A stretch of DNA of 64,000 bases, taken from Halomonas getboli (GTDB lineage: Bacteria; Pseudomonadota; Gammaproteobacteria; Pseudomonadales; Halomonadaceae). The notes beneath the pieces are model-generated. The model did not search any database and had not been told where the DNA came from. It saw only the letters and a program-made list of their open reading frames with translations. The DNA is taken from NCBI RefSeq assembly GCF_023094245.1, contig NZ_JALMEW010000002.1:62001-126000 (forward strand), written 5' to 3'. Made by a program: the position numbers and the translations under genes. Below are positions 30,356 through 39,152 of the stretch, one piece after another (position 1 is the first letter of the stretch; each line of letters begins with the position of its first letter).

Positions 30356-32043
30356 AGCACCAGCTCCCCGCCGCCTCGACTGGGCTCCACGTCGATGATA
30401 CGCACGTCTGCCATGCCAACCTGGACACCCAAAGCGCCAAGCAATGGATTTAACACCATGGCAGCCACAACATCGCTTAACAATGAATTAACAGGCTTCA
30501 ATAAAATACCCACCACTTTCGACGGAATCTCACGACTCAATGCATTGGCAAGCTGATCGGAAAGACTTTCAGCGTCTCCCGAGAAACCGATCGACTTCTC
30601 ACCATCATTCGAAAAATCAACCACCCCTGGATCAGGGTTCATCACACTCCCTTTCCAGCTCATCTCATGCATCCCCAGCCAGGTATCCAAATCAGAGCCC
30701 GACCAACTTGCAGAGCTAATTCTTATGCCAGAAAGGGTATTGACATCGAGACCAAGCCGAATATCAACTGGCTGATTGTAAGCAGACACTGTTAACTCAT
30801 AACCATCATCCTCAGCACCTTTTACCTGTTCTATGCCTGCTCGAGCCCCAGCCGACCAGAGTCCAACTTTAAGGTTCACATCGGCTACTAGCGGTACACG
30901 AACAGAGCCGGCGATGCCGACACGCAGTTGGACCGTTCTGGCTTCAGTAATCCACTCCCCTTGACAGTTCCCCTCTGCACCATCCAGGCAGCCGGCCTGT
31001 CCTACGGCAATACGAGGAGATTCGATAACATCAAGCAAAAGCTCAACGTTGGTGAGCGCGCCAACATTTACTTTAAAATTATCGACATCCAAAAACTGGC
31101 CATTCCCCATCAACACCATCGTATGAAGAAGCGATTGCAAACCCACTTCAGCTTGCAAGGCTTCCGCTGGCGTCGTGGAATCTACCGCAAGCAAATCCCC
31201 AACCTTTACCGCTTCAAGGCCCAACTCTAAAAAACCATCCATAGCGTCCTTGAAAATCTGCAAACTGGCCACAGTATCTGCATCACAAGAACCATCAGCA
31301 CACGAAACAGCCTCAAGGCCAGCCACATCGACTTTATCAAGTTCCAGCTCAACATCTTGTAGAAGGCCATCTTTTGAGCCTGCCGAAGCGGCCAAATCAA
31401 TAAGATTGGCAATGGACAAAGACACATTAATGAGCCCTTCATAACTTAGAGCATCGACGATGGCATCATTCCCCAGCAACATCTTGAGAAGTCCGCTTTC
31501 ATCTGCCTTCAGCAGGCCTGAACCAACACTGAACGTCACGGTACCGTTACGCTGCCTGGCGACTGCCGACGCTCGCAGAGACGTCTCGGGATCGATATCG
31601 CTGCCGGGCATCAAGGCTGCCAGATTAGCCACCAGACTTGTAGGCACCTGATGGCTCAACTCTACCTTGACCGCATCATGAACCGCGGAATTTTCGTCGA
31701 AGCTATACCGCTCACCCTCTATCCGGATTTGTCCCGGTATGAGATTGTCTCTCTCCTGCGCCGAGGCATTGTCTAGTTCCAGAGCATAGTCATTGTCTTG
31801 GGCCGCCTCCAAAGCATATTGCTCTCTATCACTCTCATCGCATGCATCCAGATAGCGGCAACTCGATACGACGGAAAGGGCTATGAGATCCGCCACCCGC
31901 TGCAGATTGCGCTTTTCCATGTACAGCCGCCCGGTATCCAGCGCCAGGGCGATGCACAGCACCACCAGCAGCATCACGATCACGCCGAGCAGGCCGATCA
32001 CGCCGCGCTGCCGGCGCGGACCGTAGACGCGGCAGGCCGCCAT
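30352..32043 (-). CDS. tadG: TadG-like pilus assembly protein
   Basis: 563 residues. The N-terminal RRQRGVIGLLGVIVMLLVVLC followed by ALDTGRLYMEKRNLQRVADLIAL is the classic TadG start: a single helix then a von Willebrand-less spacer typical of the DUF2134 group. The rest is a large periplasmic domain rich in Leu, Val and Asp without recognisable catalytic motifs. The ATG at 32043 overlaps the upstream stop (TGATG); a GTG one codon earlier is possible. The distal three-quarters (about 30400-31800) is visibly lower in GC than the start of the gene and the neighbouring genes, a sign of different ancestry or relaxed selection. Confidence 0.8.
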   Translation of the reverse strand: MAACRVYGPRRQRGVIGLLGVIVMLLVVLCIALALDTGRLYMEKRNLQRVADLIALSVVSSCRYLDACDESDREQYALEAAQDNDYALELDNASAQERDNLIPGQIRIEGERYSFDENSAVHDAVKVELSHQVPTSLVANLAALMPGSDIDPETSLRASAVARQRNGTVTFSVGSGLLKADESGLLKMLLGNDAIVDALSYEGLINVSLSIANLIDLAASAGSKDGLLQDVELELDKVDVAGLEAVSCADGSCDADTVASLQIFKDAMDGFLELGLEAVKVGDLLAVDSTTPAEALQAEVGLQSLLHTMVLMGNGQFLDVDNFKVNVGALTNVELLLDVIESPRIAVGQAGCLDGAEGNCQGEWITEARTVQLRVGIAGSVRVPLVADVNLKVGLWSAGARAGIEQVKGAEDDGYELTVSAYNQPVDIRLGLDVNTLSGIRISSASWSGSDLDTWLGMHEMSWKGSVMNPDPGVVDFSNDGEKSIGFSGDAESLSDQLANALSREIPSKVVGILLKPVNSLLSDVVAAMVLNPLLGALGVQVGMADVRIIDVEPSRGGGELVL

Positions 32044-32381
32044 CACTCACCGAAGCTCAGGTCGATGTACTGGTCGGGAATCGGCTGCGAGAAGCTCTCG
32101 ACATAGCGCCGATAGGCCTGCGTCTGCACCTCGCCGGACAGCGTCTGCCGGCGCGGGCTGGCCACCCGGCCGCTGCGCTGCAGATCGAGCAGCCGCTGCG
32201 TCCGCTCGCCGAACTCGGTCTGGTGGGGCGCGACCCTGGTCGGCACCGCACTGCGCGACGTCGCGGTCTGCGCGATATGCTGGCTGCCCTGCCCCCAGGC
32301 CATCATCGGGGCGGCCAGCACCACCGCCAGCCCAAGGGCACCCAACGGCCGCAGCCGCTTGCTCCTTCCATTGGCACGCAT
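32043..32381 (-). CDS. DUF3613-type small periplasmic protein of the Tad locus
   Basis: 112 residues. Signal peptide (LRPLGALGLAVVLAAPMMAWG, cleaved near WGQ), then a short domain ending QAYRRYVESFSQPIPDQYIDLSFGE. The motif Y-x-R-Y-V-x-S-F-x-x-P-I-P is that of DUF3613 proteins, small exported proteins repeatedly found in Tad loci; their role is unknown. The ATG at 32381 has a near-perfect ribosome site (AAGGAGGTG), which decides it over an upstream Met. It lies between tadD and tadG. Confidence 0.8.
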   Translation of the reverse strand: MRANGRSKRLRPLGALGLAVVLAAPMMAWGQGSQHIAQTATSRSAVPTRVAPHQTEFGERTQRLLDLQRSGRVASPRRQTLSGEVQTQAYRRYVESFSQPIPDQYIDLSFGE

Positions 32382-32403
32382 CGCGCCACCTCCTTGCTCG
32401 ACG

Positions 32404-33123
32404 TTATCCATGTTCCGGGCCTGCGCCACCGCTCGACAGCCGACGCAGGCGCGCCACCAGCTCGTCATCGACATCGTAGCGCCGGGCCAGTCGCTCGGCC
32501 TCGACCACGCGGCCCTGCTGCATCATCAGCATCACCAAGTTGGACGCGGCACGCTGGCCGGCGCCGCCCAGCTCCAGCGCGGTCAGCAGCTCTTCCCGGG
32601 CCTGCTGCGGCTCGCCCTCCAGCATCAGCAGGTAGCCCAGGTCGTTGCGAATATCGGCGTCGGTCGGGCGCGCATCTCGCGCCTGGCGCATCAGCACCAG
32701 CGCCTGCTGGCGATCGCCGCGCACCACCGCGTTGCGCGCCATGCCATGGAAGGCATCGGCCGCCAGGCAGCCGCCCGCCAGGGTCTCGTAGACGGCATCC
32801 GACTCGTCGCGCCGCCCTACATCGCGCAGGGCATCGCCCCGCATCAGCGCGGCCTCGGCGTAGTCGAAGCCGCTCTCGTCGAGATGCGCCAGCGCCGAGC
32901 GCGAACGCCCCTGCTCCATCTGCTGGCGGATCATGTCCAGGCGCAGCCCGATGTCGGCGCTGTAGTGTTCGCCGCAGGGGCCCGTAACGTCCTTCGCCTC
33001 CTCGCCCCCACCCAGGCCGACCATCGCCATCGGCTCGACGCCTCCGGCACAGCCCGTCAGCGCCAGCAGCGCCAGCGGAATCAGCCCGTTCCGCCACTTC
33101 CTGCGCATCGTCCGCCGCGTCAT
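32404..33123 (-). CDS. tadD: TadD-like TPR lipoprotein
   Basis: 239 residues. Lipobox LTGC (C25) after a basic n-region. At least three TPR-like helical pairs follow (for example ADIRNDLGYLLMLEGEPQQAREEL), as in TadD, the outer-membrane pilotin-like lipoprotein that helps the RcpA secretin. It is 13 bases downstream of tadC in the same operon. Confidence 0.85.
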   Translation of the reverse strand: MTRRTMRRKWRNGLIPLALLALTGCAGGVEPMAMVGLGGGEEAKDVTGPCGEHYSADIGLRLDMIRQQMEQGRSRSALAHLDESGFDYAEAALMRGDALRDVGRRDESDAVYETLAGGCLAADAFHGMARNAVVRGDRQQALVLMRQARDARPTDADIRNDLGYLLMLEGEPQQAREELLTALELGGAGQRAASNLVMLMMQQGRVVEAERLARRYDVDDELVARLRRLSSGGAGPEHG

Positions 33124-33136
33124 TCACTTTCCCCCC

Positions 33137-34057
33137 TCAGTTGCCCAGGCTCTGGAGCATACCGCCCAGATTGATCACCGCCGGTCCGGCCAGCACGATC
33201 AGCAGCGCCGGAAACAGGAACACCATCATCACCAGCGACATCTGCCCCGACAGCCGCGACACCGCCTCCTGGATGCGCATCCGGCGCCGGTCGCGCAGCC
33301 GATGGCTCAGGTCGAGCATGGCGCGGCGCGCCCCACCGCCGGACGACGAAATCTGGGCCAGCAGCTTGAGCAGGTCCTCGAGCCCCTCGCTGGCCTGGAT
33401 CGCCGACTGCTCCTCAAGCACCTCTTCCCGAGCCTGGCCGGCCTCGATCCGCAACAGGATCAGCCGCAGCTCGCGCACGCTCTCCGGGCAGGAGTCGTCG
33501 AGGTTGCGAATCAGACCACGCAGCACGCCCTCCAGCGTCATGCCGGACTCCCACAGCATGCGCGTGACCTGGATGACCATGTCGGCCTCTTCGTCCAGGC
33601 GCGCCACCCGGCTGCGCCGCGCGCGCTTGACCCAGATCCAGGCTCCGACCGCCGCCAGGGCGGCAAACGCCAGGCCGGTCGTCAACGCCGGCCACCAGCC
33701 CTGCCCGCCCTGCAGCGCATAGAGCACCCCGCCGCTGAACACGCCGAACACCACCAGCGCCACGGACAGCAGCAGGTGCAGCTGGGCGCGCGTGCCGATG
33801 AAGCCGGCCTGGCGCAGGATCAGGGCCAGCTCGGCCAGCCAGGGGCGGCCGCGCGTCTGGCGACGCCAGATGACTCGGCCGCTGCCCATCAGCCGCGCCT
33901 CCCGGGCCGCCACCTGGCGGTGCCGGTCGCCGCGGGCCCCGTCTGCCAGCGTGTCGCTCCGCTCTGCCTGGCCTTCGCGCTGGCCGATGCCGGCCAGCCT
34001 CAGGCAGATACCGGCCGCCGCCAGCGACAGCAGGGCACTCATCATCAGCCATGCCAT
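33137..34057 (-). CDS. tadC: TadC inner-membrane platform protein (type II secretion F family)
   Basis: 306 residues. An N-terminal helix (about 1-20), a central pair (about 75-125), then the T2SSF cytoplasmic domain (EADMVIQVTRMLWESGMTLEGVLRGL) and a C-terminal helix (MVFLFPALLIVLAGPAVINL). It forms the platform with TadB below the TadA ATPase. It follows tadB by 10 bases. Confidence 0.92.
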   Translation of the reverse strand: MAWLMMSALLSLAAAGICLRLAGIGQREGQAERSDTLADGARGDRHRQVAAREARLMGSGRVIWRRQTRGRPWLAELALILRQAGFIGTRAQLHLLLSVALVVFGVFSGGVLYALQGGQGWWPALTTGLAFAALAAVGAWIWVKRARRSRVARLDEEADMVIQVTRMLWESGMTLEGVLRGLIRNLDDSCPESVRELRLILLRIEAGQAREEVLEEQSAIQASEGLEDLLKLLAQISSSGGGARRAMLDLSHRLRDRRRMRIQEAVSRLSGQMSLVMMVFLFPALLIVLAGPAVINLGGMLQSLGN

Positions 34058-34067
34058 GACCTTCTCC

Positions 34068-34949
34068 CTAGATCGACTTGAGCATCCGCCACAGCGCTAC
34101 GCAGCCGCCGAGTTCGAGCAGCAACGCCGCCCACAGTCCCAGGCGCCCGCCGCCGCTCTCGAGCATGGGCGCCAGGAACTCGGGATTGCTGAACCACATG
34201 AACGCCGCCATCGCCACCGGCACCGCCGCCAGCACGAAGGCCGTCACCCGGGTCTCGCCGGTCAGGGCGCGCAGTTCGCGGCGGCCCTTCTCCTGCTGGC
34301 GCAGCAGGTCGATGAAGCTGCCGAGAATGTCGCGCAGGCTGCCGCCATGGGTCTGGTTGACCTCCACCGCCGTGGCCAGCAGGTCGAACTCGGTCAGCTT
34401 GATCAGCTGGGCCTCGCGGCGCAGCGCCTCATGAAGCTCCATGCCCAGCTCGCGACGAATGTTGATCCGGGCGGTGGCCTCGCGCAGCAGGCCGGTGGCG
34501 CTCTCGCCGTTGCGCCGGAAGGCGATCTCGATGGTCGCCCCGGTGCCGAGGTCGCGCACCACCTGCTCCATGAACCCCGGCAGCCGGGCACGCACGCGGC
34601 GGCGCAGCTGCTGCGCCCGCCCTCGCAGGATCAGGTTGATCAGCAACAGCAGGCCGAGTACCGCGGGCGCGGTGAAGCGCGGCGTGAACAGCATCAGCGC
34701 CGGAATCAGCACCACCAGGATCACCCCGCCGGCGATCCAGATCCCCCGCGGCGTGGCGTGCACGCCGGCGGCCAGCAGATAGTCGAGCAGCCACTGCATC
34801 AGCGATTCCGACGGCATGCGGCGCTTGCGCCGCCTGGGCTTGTTGAGCCGCAGCACCTTGTCGCTTTCGTGATTGGCGCTGCGCCACAGCAGCCTGGCCG
34901 CCAGCAGCAGCAGCACCATGGTCACGCACCACAGTTGCCAGGCGCTCAT
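34068..34949 (-). CDS. tadB: TadB inner-membrane platform protein (type II secretion F family)
   Basis: 293 residues. Helices near the N terminus (LWCVTMVLLLLAARLLW), two more near 65-100, the T2SSF domain (residues about 125-250, with EVNQTHGGSLRDILGSF) and a C-terminal helical pair. It is the paralogous partner of TadC. Its start overlaps the tadA stop (ATGA). Confidence 0.92.
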   Translation of the reverse strand: MSAWQLWCVTMVLLLLAARLLWRSANHESDKVLRLNKPRRRKRRMPSESLMQWLLDYLLAAGVHATPRGIWIAGGVILVVLIPALMLFTPRFTAPAVLGLLLLINLILRGRAQQLRRRVRARLPGFMEQVVRDLGTGATIEIAFRRNGESATGLLREATARINIRRELGMELHEALRREAQLIKLTEFDLLATAVEVNQTHGGSLRDILGSFIDLLRQQEKGRRELRALTGETRVTAFVLAAVPVAMAAFMWFSNPEFLAPMLESGGGRLGLWAALLLELGGCVALWRMLKSI

Positions 34950-36196
34950 GCGGCGTCCTCGATCTGCTTGTGCCAGTCGATGGACTCGGCCAGCCGGCGA
35001 TCCTCGTGGCGATAGAGCGTGGCCAGCGCCACTCGACCGTCGAACAAGCCACGTACCTGCTGCACCTCGACCACGTGCCGATGGCCCTGGCCGTCGCGAG
35101 TGACGTGCACCACCAGGTCCAGGGCCGTGGCGATGATCTGGTTGACCAGGCCGTCACTGCCCTCGAAGCCGGCCAGGCGCACCATCATCTGCAGCCGCAC
35201 CAGCGCATCGCGGGCGGAGTTGGCATGCACCGTGCTCATCGAGCCCAGGTGGCCGGTGTTCATGGCCTGCAGCATGTCCAGCGCCTCGTCGCCGCGGCTC
35301 TCGCCGAGAATCACCCGGTCGGGGCGCATGCGCAGGGCATTGCGCACCAGCTGACGCGCGGTGATCTCGCCTTCGCCCTCGCTGTTGGGCGGCCGGGTCT
35401 CGAGGCGCACCACGTGGCTATTGCCGAGCTGCAGCTCGGCGGCGTCCTCGATGGTCACCACCCGCTCATGATGGGGAATGTCACGGCTGAGGATATTGAG
35501 CAGCGTGGTCTTGCCGGAGCCGGTCGCCCCGCTGATCAGGATATTGCGCCGGTCACTCACCGCGTCCTGCAGCATGGCCATCAGCGCCGGCGTCACCGCC
35601 CCGCCCTCGATCAAGGACTCGCTGGTCAGGGCCTCGCGGCGGAACTTGCGGATCGACACGCAGGGGCCGTCCAGCGCCAGCGGCGGAATCACCACGTTGA
35701 CCCGCGAGCCGTCGGGCAGGCGCGCATCGACCATCGGGCTGGACTCGTCGAGGCGCCGCCCCAGCGGCGCCAGCATGCGCCTCACCACGCGCAGCACGTG
35801 GGCGTCGTTGATGAAACTGGCCGAGACGTTTTCCAGCCGCCCACGGCGCTCTACCAGGATGTTGTGCGGCCCGTTGATCAGGATGTCGGAGATATCGTCG
35901 TCGCCGAGCAGCGGCTGCAGCGGTCCGAAGCCGGAGACCTCATGGAGCACCTCCCGCGACAGCGCCTCCAGCGACTCGACCGGCACATGCTCGCCGCGCT
36001 GGTCGAAGTAGTCGCGCACCAGGCTCTCGATGCGCACCAGCATCGCCGACGGCTCGTCGCTGAACAGCGCCTCGTCGTCCTCCAGGCGCTCGATCACCTC
36101 GCGGTGCAGCGCCGAGCGGATCGCGCCATCAGTCAGATCCGGCTGCGGCCGGGCCGGCATCGGTTTGTGTCGCGTCAGCGAGCGCCAGTTCCCCAT
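34946..36196 (-). CDS. tadA: TadA/CpaF secretion ATPase
   Basis: 416 residues. It is the bifunctional hexameric ATPase that powers Flp pilus extension and retraction. Walker A is [11 protein letters not shown] with K229, followed by the Asp box and Walker B ([21 protein letters not shown]) and conserved histidines ([13 protein letters not shown]). The N domain (about 30-180) is typical of CpaF. It comes directly after the secretin gene; no tadZ/cpaE lies between them, where it is usually found. Confidence 0.96.
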   Translation of the reverse strand: MGNWRSLTRHKPMPARPQPDLTDGAIRSALHREVIERLEDDEALFSDEPSAMLVRIESLVRDYFDQRGEHVPVESLEALSREVLHEVSGFGPLQPLLGDDDISDILINGPHNILVERRGRLENVSASFINDAHVLRVVRRMLAPLGRRLDESSPMVDARLPDGSRVNVVIPPLALDGPCVSIRKFRREALTSESLIEGGAVTPALMAMLQDAVSDRRNILISGATGSGKTTLLNILSRDIPHHERVVTIEDAAELQLGNSHVVRLETRPPNSEGEGEITARQLVRNALRMRPDRVILGESRGDEALDMLQAMNTGHLGSMSTVHANSARDALVRLQMMVRLAGFEGSDGLVNQIIATALDLVVHVTRDGQGHRHVVEVQQVRGLFDGRVALATLYRHEDRRLAESIDWHKQIEDAA

Positions 36197-36204
36197 ATCA
36201 CCTC

Positions 36205-37596
36205 CTAGCGGGAAAAGCCGACGTCACCGAGCCGCTCGATCTCGCGCGCGTCCTGGGGATCGAACAGCAGCTCCAGGAAGCTCGGATCGTAGCGGCCCAG
36301 CGCCTCGCCGGGCAGGTCGTCGAGCTCGACGCCGGCGGAGATCGGCGACACCAGATGCGGCGTGACGATCATGATCAGCTCCTTCTCGTCGCGCTCGAAC
36401 TGCGTCGAACGGAAGAAGGCGCCGATCACCGGAAGGTCGCCGAGGCCGGGAAACTTGTCGACGCTCTGCATGGTGGACTGGCTGACCAGGCCGCTGATGA
36501 TGAAGCTCTCGCCGTCGCCGAGCTGGATGGTGGTATCGGTGCGCCGCACACTCAGCGACGGCACCGAGATGCCGCTGGACTGCACCGCCTGGGTGAAGTC
36601 CAGCTCGCTGACCTCCGGCGCCACCTTGAGCATGATCCGCCGGTCGTCGAGCACCGTGGGCGTCAGCTGCAGGCGGATGCCGTACTCCTTGAAGTCCACC
36701 GAGACATCGCCGTCGCTGCTGTTGCTGGGATAGGGAAACTCGCCGCCGGCGAGAAAGGATGCGCTCTGGCCCGAGAGCGTCACCAGGCTGGGCTCGGCCA
36801 GGGTGTAAGCGAAGCCGTTGTTGCGCAGGGCGCTGATCGCGCCCAGGTAGCCGTCGTCGTTGCCGCTGATGATCGAGAAGCCCTCGCTCAGCGGCGCCAC
36901 CAGGCTGCCGTCGTCAATATAGCTGCTGCCGCTGTTGGTGGGGCCGACGGCGTACTGGGTATTGCCGCCGTTGTTGCGCCCGAGGAAGAAGCCGTAGGAC
37001 TGCAGCCGGCTGCGGTTGACCTCGACCACGCGGATATCGGTCTGCACCTGCACCGGGCCGGACTGCTGCGTGGCGTCCAGCGGCGGCGCATCGCCGAAGC
37101 GGGCCAGCGCCTGATCGTGGCGTTCCAGCGAGCGCGTCTCGCCGTAGAGCGACGCCTGCCCCCCGCTCGCCTGCAGCTCGTATTCCTCCTCCAGGCCGCG
37201 GGCCGCCGCCGGGCGCACCTCGAGGGTCACCGCCTGAGGCGTGCGCCGCCCGGAAAACCACACGCTCAGCGAGGTCACCCCCGGGCCGAGACCGGTCACC
37301 AGCAGCTGGCGGCCATTGACCACCCGCACGTCGGCCACCTCGCCGCTGCCCACCGCGGTGCGCACGATGTCGCGGCCGTAGTCCAGACGGCGGTTCTCGC
37401 CCACCAGCAGCGAGATCGTACGCCCTGCCTCCTGGGCCTGGGCCGCCGTGGGCCAGGCCAAGGTCGCCAGCGTCAACGTGGACAGGGTCGGGATGGAAAG
37501 CACCAGCGCCATCAGGCACGGCCAGACGGCCGCCATCGGCGCTCGACGGGGAAGGTCCGACGACCACCGGAAAACACCACTCATCGCTCGTTGCAT
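36205..37596 (-). CDS. rcpA: RcpA/CpaC outer-membrane secretin of the Tad system
   Basis: 463 residues. A long signal region (to AQAQ, about residue 54) is followed by an N-terminal pilus-assembly domain (ISLLVGENRRLDYGRDIVRTAVG) and a BON-like stretch. The secretin domain holds VQTDIRVVEVNRSRLQSYGFFLG and the conserved C-terminal GDLPVIGAFFRSTQFERDEKELIMIVTP region. The ATG at 37596 has AGGGA upstream and was preferred. A GTG at 37662 would add 22 residues encoded partly by a short direct repeat (HDNDAHDND). The stop lies 8 bases before tadA. Confidence 0.9.
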   Translation of the reverse strand: MQRAMSGVFRWSSDLPRRAPMAAVWPCLMALVLSIPTLSTLTLATLAWPTAAQAQEAGRTISLLVGENRRLDYGRDIVRTAVGSGEVADVRVVNGRQLLVTGLGPGVTSLSVWFSGRRTPQAVTLEVRPAAARGLEEEYELQASGGQASLYGETRSLERHDQALARFGDAPPLDATQQSGPVQVQTDIRVVEVNRSRLQSYGFFLGRNNGGNTQYAVGPTNSGSSYIDDGSLVAPLSEGFSIISGNDDGYLGAISALRNNGFAYTLAEPSLVTLSGQSASFLAGGEFPYPSNSSDGDVSVDFKEYGIRLQLTPTVLDDRRIMLKVAPEVSELDFTQAVQSSGISVPSLSVRRTDTTIQLGDGESFIISGLVSQSTMQSVDKFPGLGDLPVIGAFFRSTQFERDEKELIMIVTPHLVSPISAGVELDDLPGEALGRYDPSFLELLFDPQDAREIERLGDVGFSR

Positions 37597-37663
37597 GCGG
37601 TTCCCTGCTTCTTCCTTGACATCGTTATCGTGGGCATCGTTATCGTGCGACGCTGGCGACACC

Positions 37664-38632
37664 TCAGCCGCCCACGCTCACCGTACGCACCTGGCCGCCG
37701 ACCTGCTGGACCACCTGGCGCCCGCCGGAGCGAGGTGTCGGCTGCCGGGCCGGGGCAGCCTTGCCCTCGCGCCCCATCAGGGCGTCGAAGTCGACGGGCT
37801 CGCCCAGATCGTCCGGCTCGGCGTCGGCCGTCTCGTCGTGCACGTCACGACCGGTCTCGAGCGAGGCCGGCATCAGCCAGTCGTCGCCGGCCTCGGGCAG
37901 CGTCGGCTCCAGCGCGGCGCGCCGCTCCTCGGCGCCGATCACCGCCAGGCGCAGCCGCCCGGTCTGCTCGGCCAGCAGCAGCCGCGGCGCCTGGCGCTCG
38001 TCCAGCGCCAGCACCGCGGTCCGCCCGCTGCGCTTGGCCCCGCCCTCGTCGTCTTCCGCCGGCGGCTGGCCGCTCAGGGCGCTGCCGTAGCTCAGCACCT
38101 CGACATTGCGCAGCACCCGACGCGCCAGGCGCGTGCGCTCGCCGTCGCTGTCCTGGGCGTAGAAGAACACGTCGACGCGATCGCCCGGGGCCACGAAGCC
38201 GCCGCCGCCGATCACCTCATCGACGCTGACGGCGATACCACGCATGCCCGCCGGCACGGCCTCGGCCAGCAGGCCGCCGGCGGCGAAATCGGAAGGCCGC
38301 AGCACGTCGCCCACGGCCAGCGGGCGGGTCAGCACCCGCCCTTCCACCTCGGCCAGATCGGAAAAGCTGTCGTCCAGGGGCTCGGGATAGTCGACGGCCT
38401 GCACCAGCGGCGCTTGGCCCTCGCCCGGCGCTTCCAGGCGCGTGCCCACCGCCAGCGGCCGGGCCGCGGTCAGTACCGCATGCCCGGCCGCCCGCGGCGC
38501 CACGGCCTCGACCGCCGGCGCCGTGGCCACGGTCTCCGGCACCTCGTTAGCCATCCGCCAGCCCACGAAGGCCAGGCCGATGGCGACCGCCACCAATAAG
38601 GCGGCGATGCCTTTTAGCAAGTTGGGAGACAT
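37664..38632 (-). CDS. cpaB: CpaB/RcpC Tad assembly protein
   Basis: 322 residues. One N-terminal helix (about 5-27), then an SAF domain (AARPLAVGTRLEAP) and the RcpC/CpaB domain (MRGIAVSVDEVIGGGGFVAPGDRVDVFFY). It is the periplasmic partner of the secretin. It lies directly upstream of rcpA and 53 bases after flp. The C-terminal third is rich in Asp/Ala and less conserved. Confidence 0.92.
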   Translation of the reverse strand: MSPNLLKGIAALLVAVAIGLAFVGWRMANEVPETVATAPAVEAVAPRAAGHAVLTAARPLAVGTRLEAPGEGQAPLVQAVDYPEPLDDSFSDLAEVEGRVLTRPLAVGDVLRPSDFAAGGLLAEAVPAGMRGIAVSVDEVIGGGGFVAPGDRVDVFFYAQDSDGERTRLARRVLRNVEVLSYGSALSGQPPAEDDEGGAKRSGRTAVLALDERQAPRLLLAEQTGRLRLAVIGAEERRAALEPTLPEAGDDWLMPASLETGRDVHDETADAEPDDLGEPVDFDALMGREGKAAPARQPTPRSGGRQVVQQVGGQVRTVSVGG

Positions 38633-38685
38633 ATAACTGCCTCTGATTTGATATACATTTTTAAGACAGCTCTAGCCAGCCACTT

Positions 38686-38922
38686 TCAAGACGAACTAAC
38701 AGCACTTTCCACACTACTAAAAAGGTTATTTAGTAGAGTCTTAAAACCACCCGTATCTCCCCCAAAAATTGCAAAAATAGCCACTGCCAGAACGGCCGCG
38801 ATAATAGCGTACTCAATTGCTGTCGCCCCTCGCTGTCGACGAAAGACTGGAGTATTGAGTTTACTGGCTGCCATAGCGGCATGAGCTTTACCGAACACTT
38901 TTGAGAGAGAGAAGCGTTTCAT
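38686..38922 (-). CDS. flp: Flp family type IVb pilin
   Basis: 78 residues. Leader of 32 residues ending RRQRG, then mature ATAIEYAIIAAVLAVAIFA with the Flp signature Glu-Tyr at +5/+6, and a short tail rich in Ser. It is the major fibre subunit. The prepilin peptidase (TadV) needed for cleavage is not encoded in this window. The ATG at 38922 follows GGGGAA. First gene of the Tad operon, with an AT-rich 230-base upstream region. Confidence 0.95.
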   Translation of the reverse strand: MKRFSLSKVFGKAHAAMAASKLNTPVFRRQRGATAIEYAIIAAVLAVAIFAIFGGDTGGFKTLLNNLFSSVESAVSSS

Positions 38923-39041
38923 AAGAATTCCCCGCTTGGTTGAGTCCTGCTTTCCTTTTCCACCGCACCGACGTGTCCCGCGTCGGAGCCCTGCTCCTGC
39001 CGGCAACATTTTCTTTACCGACATCGTTCATGCACTTCCTG

Positions 39042-39118
39042 CGTATCGACGCTTTTTCTTTTTTATATCGGCCGGCTTGGGCCGGCCTTTTGTAAGACAT
39101 CACCTACTCGTATCGACG
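39042..39118. repeat. Direct repeat CGTATCGACG upstream of flp
   Basis: The 10-mer CGTATCGACG occurs at 39042-39051 and again at 39109-39118, on either side of a hairpin, in the presumed promoter region of flp. It may be a pair of regulator sites. Same orientation, 67 bases apart. Confidence 0.6.
39070..39091 (+). terminator. Hairpin with T-run in the flp upstream region
   Basis: GGCCGGC / GCCGGCC, 7-bp stem, TTGG loop, followed on the plus strand by TTTT. No plus-strand gene precedes it; for the minus-strand transporter gene upstream it lacks a U-tract. A terminator is possible but not certain. Confidence 0.4.
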
Positions 39119-39152
39119 ACATTACCAACAATGCCGCCTGGCCCGGGGCGGG

